The notes beneath the pieces are model-generated. The model was not told the DNA's origin. It searched no databases and saw nothing but the letters and a program-made list of their open reading frames with translations. A stretch of 41,655 nt of DNA, from assembly GCF_011391645.1 (NCBI RefSeq), contig NZ_JAABQC010000012.1:1-41655 (forward strand). The letters are read 5' to 3'. Position numbers and translations under genes: made by a program. Each line of letters starts with the position of its first letter. Position 1 is the first letter of the stretch. Of this stretch, positions 35,293 through 41,655 are shown one piece after another. Source of the stretch: Rhodoferax sp. GTDB lineage: Bacteria > Pseudomonadota > Gammaproteobacteria > Burkholderiales > Burkholderiaceae_C.

Positions 35293-36192
35293 CTACCAGG
35301 CGTGCAGCCCATTGTCCGGAAAGCTGCCGTTCTTGACCGCTTCAACATAGGCTTGCATGGCTTCCTTGATGCCGTGCTGGCCTTGCACGCCAGGCAGGTC
35401 GGCCATGAAATTGCGCACAAATTTTGGCATTTTTCCCAGATTCAGCCCCAGCATGTCGTGCAACACCAGCACCTGACCCGACGTGCCATTGCCGGCGCCA
35501 ATACCAATGGTCGGGCAATGGGTGAGCTCGGTGGTGAGTTCGCTTGAGAGCGCGGCCGGAACCATTTCAAGCACCAGCAGCGAGGCGCCGGCATCCTGCA
35601 ACTCATGCGCTTGACGCTTCATGATGGCGGCTGACTCAACCGTTTTGCCCTGCACCCGGTAGCCGCCCAGGGCGTGCACGGTTTGCGGTGTCAGGCCCAG
35701 ATGGGCGCAGACCGGAATCCCGCGTTCCACCAGAAAGCGCACTGTCTCAGAAGTCCAGCCACCGCCCTCGAGCTTGACCATGTGGGCACCGGCCTGCATC
35801 AGCACGGCGGCGCTGCGCAACGCTTGTTCCCTGGACTCAAGGTAGGTGCCAAAGGGCAGGTCGCCGATGATCCAGGCGGTGCCTTGCACCCGTCGCACGC
35901 CGCGTGTCACGCTTTCGACGTGGTAGCGCATGGTCTCCAGCGACACACCCACGGTGCTGCTCAAGCCCTGGCAGACCATGCCCAGCGAGTCACCGACCAG
36001 AATGCAGTCAACACCGGCGGCATCGGCGACTGCGGCAAAGGTGGCGTCGTAGGCGGTGAGCATGGTGATTTTCTCACCGCGGGCGTGCATTTCCAGCAAG
36101 CGCGGCAGGCTCACCGGCTTGCGCAGGGCCGGATTGCTGGCGGGCGGCAGGGTACCGTAGGGCGAGGCGCTTTGTGTGGCAGGCTGGTTCAT
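35293..36192 (-). CDS. panB: 3-methyl-2-oxobutanoate hydroxymethyltransferase
   Basis: Transfers a hydroxymethyl group from methylenetetrahydrofolate to 2-oxoisovalerate, first committed step to pantoate. At 299 aa it is somewhat longer than usual because of an N-terminal tail of about 28 residues. Family stretches: [22 protein letters not shown] (Asp68 and Ser69 at the metal/substrate site), [19 protein letters not shown] [18 protein letters not shown], the catalytic-Glu stretch [10 protein letters not shown] and [20 protein letters not shown]. It follows nadB by 58 nt. Confidence 0.97.
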   Translation of the reverse strand: MNQPATQSASPYGTLPPASNPALRKPVSLPRLLEMHARGEKITMLTAYDATFAAVADAAGVDCILVGDSLGMVCQGLSSTVGVSLETMRYHVESVTRGVRRVQGTAWIIGDLPFGTYLESREQALRSAAVLMQAGAHMVKLEGGGWTSETVRFLVERGIPVCAHLGLTPQTVHALGGYRVQGKTVESAAIMKRQAHELQDAGASLLVLEMVPAALSSELTTELTHCPTIGIGAGNGTSGQVLVLHDMLGLNLGKMPKFVRNFMADLPGVQGQHGIKEAMQAYVEAVKNGSFPDNGLHAW

Positions 36193-36250
36193 CGGGTGAT
36201 TCCCCTAAAAAATGTGGCGCGAGTCTAACGCAGAGCCGGGCTATCAAAGA

Positions 36251-37852
36251 TCAGGTTTTCGGGCTCAGGGTGGTGGGCAGGGCCTGCGCCAGCATCTGCG
36301 GATAGTCGCGGCTGAAGTGCAGACCGCGGCTTTCGTGGCGGGCCTGGGCGCTGCGCACAATCAAATCGGCCACCTGCACCAGATTGCGCAGTTCCAGCAG
36401 ATCACGGGTGACATGAAAGAGGGCGTAAAACTCCTGGATTTCATCTTGCAAAAGTGCCACCCGGTGGGCGGCACGGTCCAGCCTTTTGTTGGTGCGCACA
36501 ATGCCCACGTAGTCCCACATGAAGCGGCGCAGTTCGTCCCAGTTGTGCGAGATCACCACCGTCTCGTCGGCATCAATGACCTGGCTTTCATCCCAGGCTG
36601 GCAAGCTTGGTGTGGGTTGCCGCGTGCTGTGCTCAATGTCCTGGGCGGCGGCCTGGGCAAACACCATGCACTCCACCAGCGAGTTGCTGGCCAGCCGGTT
36701 GGCGCCGTGCAGGCCGCTGCAGGCGGTTTCGCCAATGGCGTACAAGCCGTCGATGTCGGTGCGCCCCTCCAGATCAGCCAGGATGCCACCGCAGGTGTAA
36801 TGGGCGGCCGGCACCACGGGAATAGGCTGCTTGGAGATGTCGATGCCGAGTTCCAGGCAGCGCGCGTAAATGTTGGGAAAATGCTCTTGCAGGAAGCTCA
36901 GGGGCTGGTGCGAGATGTCCAGGTAGACACAGTCTAAACCGCCCTTTTTCATTTCGAAGTCGATGGCGCGCGCGACCACGTCACGCGGTGCCAACTCCAG
37001 GCGCGCGTCATGGGCGGGCATGAAGCGGGTTCCATCGGGCAGCAGCAGGCGGCCCCCCTCGCCGCGAACGGCTTCGCTGATCAGGAACGATTTGGCGTGC
37101 GGGTGGTACAGGCAGGTGGGGTGAAACTGGATGAACTCCATGTTTTGCACCCGGCAACCGGCGCGCCAGGCGGCCGCAATGCCGTCTCCGGTGGCAGTGT
37201 CGGGGTTGGTGGTGTACAGGTAGACCTTGCCTGCGCCGCCGGTGGCCAAAATGGTTTGCGGCGCCTCAAAGGTGAGCACCTGGTCGGTGCCCTCATCAAG
37301 CGCGTACAGCCCCAGGCAGCGCTTGCCCGACAGCCCCAATTTTTCTGTGGTGATCAGGTCCACCAGCGTGTGCTGCTCAAACAGCGTGATGTTGGGGGTT
37401 TTGTGCACCTGCTCAATCAGCGTGCGCTGCACGGCGGCACCGGTGGCGTCGGTCACATGCACAATGCGCCGGGCGCTGTGGCCGCCTTCGCGGGTCAGAT
37501 GCAGTTGGCCGTCTTCTTCGGAAAACGGCACGCCCAGGGTTTGCAGCCAGGCGATGGCTTTGGGCGCGTTTTCCACCACGCGGCGGGTCGCGGCCAGGTC
37601 GCACAGGCCGGCGCCGGCCACCAGGGTGTCGGCGATGTGGGCGTCAAAACTGTCGTCCTTGCTCCACACCGCCGCGATGCCACCTTGAGCCCAGCCGCTG
37701 GAGCCCTCGGAGACGGCACGCTTGGTGATCACGGCCACGCGTTTGTGCGGGGCCAGCAACAGGGCCGAGCTCAGGCCAGCCAGCCCGCTGCCCACGATCA
37801 GGACGTCAAAGTGCAGCGTGACGGGGGAGGAAATGGGTTGGCGTTCAGGCAT
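36251..37852 (-). CDS. nadB: L-aspartate oxidase
   Basis: FAD enzyme oxidising L-aspartate to iminoaspartate, first step of de novo NAD synthesis, with NadA as partner elsewhere. It has 533 aa. The FAD-binding [14 protein letters not shown] near residue 21, [19 protein letters not shown], the active-site arginine stretch [14 protein letters not shown] and [17 protein letters not shown] are present. It lacks the histidyl-FAD motif of SdhA, which separates NadB from its SdhA relatives. It starts 18 nt after the scpA stop. Confidence 0.97.
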   Translation of the reverse strand: MPERQPISSPVTLHFDVLIVGSGLAGLSSALLLAPHKRVAVITKRAVSEGSSGWAQGGIAAVWSKDDSFDAHIADTLVAGAGLCDLAATRRVVENAPKAIAWLQTLGVPFSEEDGQLHLTREGGHSARRIVHVTDATGAAVQRTLIEQVHKTPNITLFEQHTLVDLITTEKLGLSGKRCLGLYALDEGTDQVLTFEAPQTILATGGAGKVYLYTTNPDTATGDGIAAAWRAGCRVQNMEFIQFHPTCLYHPHAKSFLISEAVRGEGGRLLLPDGTRFMPAHDARLELAPRDVVARAIDFEMKKGGLDCVYLDISHQPLSFLQEHFPNIYARCLELGIDISKQPIPVVPAAHYTCGGILADLEGRTDIDGLYAIGETACSGLHGANRLASNSLVECMVFAQAAAQDIEHSTRQPTPSLPAWDESQVIDADETVVISHNWDELRRFMWDYVGIVRTNKRLDRAAHRVALLQDEIQEFYALFHVTRDLLELRNLVQVADLIVRSAQARHESRGLHFSRDYPQMLAQALPTTLSPKT

Positions 37853-37870
37853 GAAGTGTCCCGTCTGGGG

Positions 37871-38719
37871 TTAAGAGGAGGTGTAGGCCAGCCGCACATA
37901 GATGGGTGCAAAGGCTTCGGCCTGGGTAATGTCGATCAAGGTTTCCTTGGCCAGTTCGAGCAGGGCGATGAAAGTGACCACCAGCACCCGGGCGCCTTTT
38001 GCCGGGTCAAACAGGGCTTCGAATTCGACAAAGCGCCGGCCCTGCAATTTTTTCAGCACCATGCTCATGTGCTCGCGCACCGACAGCTCTTCGCGCGTGA
38101 TTTTGTGGCGTTGCACCAGCGTGGCGCGTTTCAGAATCGACTGCCAGGCTTGCTGCAGGTCGACCAGGGTCACGTCAGGAAAACGCGGCGCGAGTGACTG
38201 TTCGATGTAGACCTGGGCGCGCAAAAAATCGCGTCCCAACTGGGGCAGGGTATTGAGCCGAGCTGCCGCCAGCTTCATTTGCTCGTACTCCAGCAAGCGG
38301 CGCACCAGTTCGGCGCGCGGGTCTTCAGCGTCCTGACCGTTGGCGACATGCCTTGGCGGCAGCAGCATGCGCGACTTGATCTCGATGAGCATGGCCGCCA
38401 TCAGCAGGTATTCGGCTGCCAGCTCCAGGTTGCGGTGCCGAATTTCATCCACGTATGTCAGATACTGACGTGTCAGACCTGCCATGGGAATGTCCAGAAT
38501 GTTGAAGTTCTGCTTGCGAATCAGGTACAGCAGCAAATCCAGCGGACCTTCAAAGGCCTCCAGGAAGACCTCCAGTGCATCCGGCGGGATGTACAGGTCC
38601 TGTGGCATGGCAAATAGCGGTTCACCGTAGAGCCGCGCCACCGCGACTTGGTCCACCACCATGGGCATGTCGGTCAAAACCTGGCTACCGCCAGCATTCA
38701 GGTTGGCTGTTTCAACCAT
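37871..38719 (-). CDS. scpA: Segregation and condensation protein A
   Basis: Kleisin subunit that bridges the SMC dimer with ScpB for chromosome segregation. Length 282 aa. The core FEGPLDLLLYLIRKQNFNIL, LAAEYLLMAAMLIEIKSRML and the C-terminal winged-helix region (VVTFIALLELAKETLIDITQ) are typical. The N-terminal about 50 residues are extra relative to the shortest family members; a later start (for example the Met near residue 38) cannot be excluded. No scpB or smc lies in the window. Confidence 0.95.
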   Translation of the reverse strand: MVETANLNAGGSQVLTDMPMVVDQVAVARLYGEPLFAMPQDLYIPPDALEVFLEAFEGPLDLLLYLIRKQNFNILDIPMAGLTRQYLTYVDEIRHRNLELAAEYLLMAAMLIEIKSRMLLPPRHVANGQDAEDPRAELVRRLLEYEQMKLAAARLNTLPQLGRDFLRAQVYIEQSLAPRFPDVTLVDLQQAWQSILKRATLVQRHKITREELSVREHMSMVLKKLQGRRFVEFEALFDPAKGARVLVVTFIALLELAKETLIDITQAEAFAPIYVRLAYTSS

Positions 38720-38784
38720 TGAAGCATTGAGATGCTATGCGAGATCTCGCAGCCTGCCCAGTTTGATGGGGCTGCTGGCAGAAA

Positions 38785-38994
38785 CTACTCTTTTCCTTCG
38801 TTCAGGTAGACGTAGGGCTTTTGCGCCACTTTACCGGCACGGTACTCTTGCCAGGCTTCCCGGTTGACCGGTTTGTCCCACAACAATTCGCGGCCCTCGC
38901 GCTGACGCGCTTCGATGCCGGGGTCTTTGGCAACGAGCTGACCGATGAACTCGGTGATATCGGATTTGTACAGGGGGCGGTAAAAAATGTTCAT
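38785..38994 (-). CDS. DUF3460 family protein
   Basis: A 69-aa protein of unknown function recognised as DUF3460, a small family of Burkholderiales often found next to scpA. Key stretches are YRPLYKSDITEFIGQL, GRELLWDK and AWQEYRAGKVAQKPYVY. It is charged, has no membrane segment, and probably is cytosolic. It is the first gene of the minus-strand run to panC, 65 nt before scpA; that gap includes the perfect palindrome GCGAGATCTCGC at 38739-38750. Confidence 0.87.
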   Translation of the reverse strand: MNIFYRPLYKSDITEFIGQLVAKDPGIEARQREGRELLWDKPVNREAWQEYRAGKVAQKPYVYLNEGKE

Positions 38995-39105
38995 GGCAAT
39001 AACCTCGTGACGGCATTCTAACGGTGCGCGCCGACGCAGCGTTTTAGCCAGACAAAGTCAGGTGTAATATCCCCACTGTATCTACAGAGACACCCGACGC
39101 GGCCC

Positions 39106-41130
39106 ATGAATTCTTTTTTCCATCCTGCAAGCTGGATCCACCTGGACTGGGTATTGCTTGTGGTGGCGGCCTGGTTGCTGATCGGGGTGCTCGGGGTGCT
39201 GGCGCTGCGGCGCTTCAGGCTGGTGGCGATTGTGCTGTTTCCGGTGGGTGCGATTTTTTCGGTGCTGTTGCTGGCGGTGGCCCTGAGCGCGGTGTTCAGT
39301 GACCCCGAAACCGCGGTGCTGCCGCTCGGCCTGCCGCAGCTTCCCTTTCACTTGCGCCTGGACAGCCTGTCGGCCTTCTTTTTGATCCTGATTGGCGGTG
39401 TTTCTGCCGGGGTCTCCGTGTTCGCTGCCGGTTACTTTCGCCAAGGTGAGGGCACGCCACCGGGCCTGATCTGTCTGGAGTACCACGTTTTTCTGGCCAG
39501 CATTGCCATGGTGGTGCTGGCTGACGATGCCTATGTCTTCATGGTGGCGTGGGAGACCATGGCGTTCTCATCCTTCTTTCTGGTGCTGGCCAACCACCGC
39601 ATTCCTGAAATTCGCAACGCCGGCTACCTCTACATGCTGATTGCGCATATTGGCGCTCTCGGCATTCTCCTGTGCTTTGCCTTGTTGCAGGCCGATACCG
39701 GCGACTACACCTTTGCCAATATGCGGATGCAGCACCTGACCCCCTTCTGGGGTTCGCTGGCTTTTGTGCTGGCGGTGTTCGGTTTTGGCGCCAAGGCGGG
39801 GCTGTTGCCGCTGCACGTCTGGCTGCCCGAGGCGCACCCGGCGGCGCCATCGCCTTTTTCGGCGCTGATGAGCGGCGTGATGCTCAAGATAGCGCTCTAT
39901 GGCATTTTGCGCATTGCCTTCGACTTGCTGCAGGAGCAGATCTGGTGGTGGGGTGTGTTGCTGATGGGCTTGGGCCTTGTGACCGCCGTGTTTGGTGTGG
40001 TGTTTTCCACGGTGCAAGTGGAGATGAAGCGCTTGCTGGCATATTCCAGCATAGAAAACATCGGCCTGATGTGCGCGGGATTGGGCCTGTCGCTGTTGTT
40101 TCTGGCCTACGACATGAAGGCCCTGTCGGCTCTGGCGCTCACCGCCGCCATGTACCAGATGCTGGCCCACGCCTTTTTCAAGAGCCTGCTGTTTTGCGGC
40201 ACTGGTGCCGTGATGCATGCCACCGGCGAGCGCAGCCTGGGCAAACTCGGCGGCCTGATGCGCTTCATGCCCTGGGTGGCCTGGCCAACCCTGATCGGGG
40301 TGCTGGCCTGCGCTGGTTTGCCGCCGTTTGGCGGCTTTGTGGCCGAATGGCTGCTGTTGCAAAGTTTCCTGTTCACCACCGGCTTGCCCAGTTCCTTCCT
40401 TGACATGCTGGTGCCGGTGATGGCCGCCTTGATTGCGCTGGTCGCCGCGCTCTCGGGCTACACCATGGTCAAGTATTTCGGTGTGATTTTTTTGGGCCAG
40501 CCGCGCGAGGAGAGCCTGGCCCGGGCGCACGATGCCGGCCGCTGGGAACGTCTGGGCATGGTCTGGCTGGTGCTGGGATGTGTGTTGCTGGGCTTGTTCC
40601 CCAACCAGGTCATTGCCCTGATTGATCCCGCCACCAGATTGCTGGTCGGGACGGGGCTGGCGCACACCGTTTCTGAAAGCGGCTGGCTGCTGGTGCCGGT
40701 TAGCGTTGAGCGGGCCAGCTACGCGCCGGCGATCTTTTTGCTGGGCGTGCTGGTCAGTTTTGGCCTGGCATTTTTGCTGGTGCGCAAGCTCTACCACGGC
40801 CGCATGCGCCGGGTGCCGCCTTGGGACTGCGGCTACCCATGGCAAACCCCGCGCATGCAGGACACTGCCGAAGGTTTTGGGCAGCCGATCCGGCAGATTT
40901 TCGAGCCATTTTTTCGCATGAAGCGACAGCTGCCAACCGCCTTCGATGCGCAACCGAGCTACAAAGTCACCGTCGAAGACCCGCTCTGGTACTGGATTTA
41001 CCTGCCTGTTGCCAGCCTGGTGGAGCGCGTCTCCAAAATCATCGGGCTGTTGCAGCAGGGCCGGATCTCGGTGTACCTGATGTACAGCTTTGTCACGTTG
41101 ATAGTGGTCTTGCTGGTGGTGAAACAATGA
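39106..41130 (+). CDS. hyfB: Hydrogenase-4 component B-like proton-pumping membrane subunit (NuoL/MrpA-related)
   Basis: A 674-aa inner-membrane protein with about 15-17 helices, of the antiporter-like family shared by NuoL/M/N, MrpA and HyfB/HycC. Antiporter-core stretches are visible: FMVAWETMAFSSFFLVLANH with the helix-5 Glu, GAKAGLLPLHVWLPEAHPAAPSPFSALMSG, and AYSSIENIGLM. The C-terminal WDCGYPWQTPRMQ motif near residue 573 and AEGFGQPIRQIFEPFF are marks of the HyfB/HycC group rather than NuoL. The ATG at 39106 begins the family-like N-terminus. Its stop overlaps the next start (ATGA). Part of a hydrogenase-4 or hydrogenase-related (Ehr) complex; which one depends on genes outside the window. 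Confidence 0.9.
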   Translation: MNSFFHPASWIHLDWVLLVVAAWLLIGVLGVLALRRFRLVAIVLFPVGAIFSVLLLAVALSAVFSDPETAVLPLGLPQLPFHLRLDSLSAFFLILIGGVSAGVSVFAAGYFRQGEGTPPGLICLEYHVFLASIAMVVLADDAYVFMVAWETMAFSSFFLVLANHRIPEIRNAGYLYMLIAHIGALGILLCFALLQADTGDYTFANMRMQHLTPFWGSLAFVLAVFGFGAKAGLLPLHVWLPEAHPAAPSPFSALMSGVMLKIALYGILRIAFDLLQEQIWWWGVLLMGLGLVTAVFGVVFSTVQVEMKRLLAYSSIENIGLMCAGLGLSLLFLAYDMKALSALALTAAMYQMLAHAFFKSLLFCGTGAVMHATGERSLGKLGGLMRFMPWVAWPTLIGVLACAGLPPFGGFVAEWLLLQSFLFTTGLPSSFLDMLVPVMAALIALVAALSGYTMVKYFGVIFLGQPREESLARAHDAGRWERLGMVWLVLGCVLLGLFPNQVIALIDPATRLLVGTGLAHTVSESGWLLVPVSVERASYAPAIFLLGVLVSFGLAFLLVRKLYHGRMRRVPPWDCGYPWQTPRMQDTAEGFGQPIRQIFEPFFRMKRQLPTAFDAQPSYKVTVEDPLWYWIYLPVASLVERVSKIIGLLQQGRISVYLMYSFVTLIVVLLVVKQ

Positions 41131-41655
41131 GCTGGCTGGGCGTCTTTTCGCAATCCCTGGCGCTGCTGACGGCGCTGCTGCTGGCACCCCTGCTCACCGG
41201 CTGGGTCAACCAATGGCGCGCTTGGCTGCAAAATAAGTCAGCGCCCGGCTTGCTGCAGCCCTACCGCATGCTGCACAAGCTGTTCAACAAGGAATCGCTG
41301 ATGGCCGAGCATGCCTCGGCGCTTTACCGGACCGCGCCCTACCTTGTTTTCAGCTGCATGCTGCTGGCTTGCGCCATTGTTCCCACGCTGTCCACTGACC
41401 TGCCGCTGTCGCCTGCGGCAGACGCGATCGCCCTGGTGGGGCTGTTTGCACTGGCGCGGGTGTTCATTTCCCTGGCGGCCATGGATGTCGGCACCGCCTT
41501 TGGCACCCTGGGCGCGCGCCGTGAAATGCTGGTGGGCTTTCTGGCCGAGCCGGCTTTGCTGATGGTGCTGTTTTGCGCCTCCATGATCACGCGCTCCACG
41601 TCGCTCACCACCATGGTCGAAACGCTGGCGCACCGCGAGTTTGCCATCTACCCCA
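41127..41655 (+). CDS. hyfC: Hydrogenase-4 component C-like subunit (NuoH-related), 3' end cut by window edge
   Basis: The first 176 codons of a membrane subunit related to NuoH, HyfC and HycD. It begins MSWLGVFSQSLALLTALLLA, with an early helix, then a cytoplasmic loop GLLQPYRMLHKLFNKESLMA, which is the quinone/hydrogenase-linking loop typical of this family (PYRDLxKLFxKE-like). Next comes ALARVFISLAAMDVGTAFGTLGARREMLVGFLAEPAL, the conserved charged loop with the Glu. It overlaps hyfB by 4 nt, so the two are translationally coupled. The remainder lies right of the window. Confidence 0.9.
   Translation, partial: MSWLGVFSQSLALLTALLLAPLLTGWVNQWRAWLQNKSAPGLLQPYRMLHKLFNKESLMAEHASALYRTAPYLVFSCMLLACAIVPTLSTDLPLSPAADAIALVGLFALARVFISLAAMDVGTAFGTLGARREMLVGFLAEPALLMVLFCASMITRSTSLTTMVETLAHREFAIYP

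Noticed and set aside
38739-38750. Perfect palindrome GCGAGATCTCGC between scpA and DUF3460
   Set aside because: Only 12 bp, single copy and between two co-directional genes; could be chance, so not listed as an operator.
39042-39070. Possible promoter before hyfB (TTTTAG, 17 nt, TAATAT)
   Set aside because: The -10 is fair but the -35 matches poorly; not enough to annotate.
39568-41187. 539-codon open frame opposite hyfB
   Set aside because: His/Gln-rich antisense translation with no domain; hyfB on the plus strand explains the region.

Overview
The window looks like a chromosomal segment of a betaproteobacterium of the order Burkholderiales, most likely a Comamonadaceae member of the Rhodoferax/Polaromonas type. 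The basis is gene order and protein flavour: acnB, a CitE-like lyase, mdh, GntR, sdhCDAB, sdhE and gltA, followed by leuC, entericidin, leuD, leuB, asd, fimV, truA, trpF, trpB, trpA and accD. DUF1841 and DUF3460 proteins are also present. Lineage is inferred from protein resemblance and order; there is no rRNA in the window.

Region 1 (1-10150) is a nearly complete TCA-cycle block. On the minus strand lie acnB (cut by the left edge), a CitE/HpcH-HpaI-type lyase and mdh. A HutC-type GntR regulator is divergent from mdh and the shared intergenic region carries a palindromic operator candidate. On the plus strand follow sdhC, sdhD, sdhA, sdhB, sdhE and gltA, closed by a strong intrinsic terminator.

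Region 2 (10206-21999) is biosynthetic: leucine genes leuC, leuD and leuB with a tiny entericidin-like lipoprotein between leuC and leuD, then asd and fimV (split by an apparent 1-nt frameshift). After these come truA, trpF, trpB and trpA with overlapping or close junctions, then accD and a minus-strand tRNA-Arg(CCT).

Region 3 (22112-33348, all minus strand) is envelope and accessory. It holds mscL and a tight run, in transcription order, of MoxR ATPase, GNAT acetyltransferase, vapB, vapC, CoxE-like VWA protein, tamA and tamB. The usual MoxR-VWA pair is split by a VapBC toxin-antitoxin module with its own operator/promoter, and by a strong 76-nt hairpin. Upstream are a DUF1841 protein and a UPF0126/TRIC-type membrane protein, divergent from a TSUP permease (33366-34133, plus).

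Region 4 (34297-38994, minus strand) reads DUF3460, scpA, nadB, panB, panC: chromosome segregation, NAD and pantothenate/CoA supply. Between panB and panC sit two tandem copies of a hairpin element with conserved outer stems and unrelated but self-complementary cores.

Region 5 (39106 to the right edge, plus strand) starts a complex I-like membrane cluster with hyfB- and hyfC-type genes (Hyf/Ehr family). The catalytic genes are outside the window.

No rRNA, CRISPR array, prophage or complete insertion sequence was seen, and no gene-free stretch exceeds about 210 bases. No clearly novel multi-gene system was found. The best leads are the panB-panC tandem hairpins, the MoxR/VWA-TamAB coupling with its inserted VapBC, and the right-edge Hyf/Ehr cluster.
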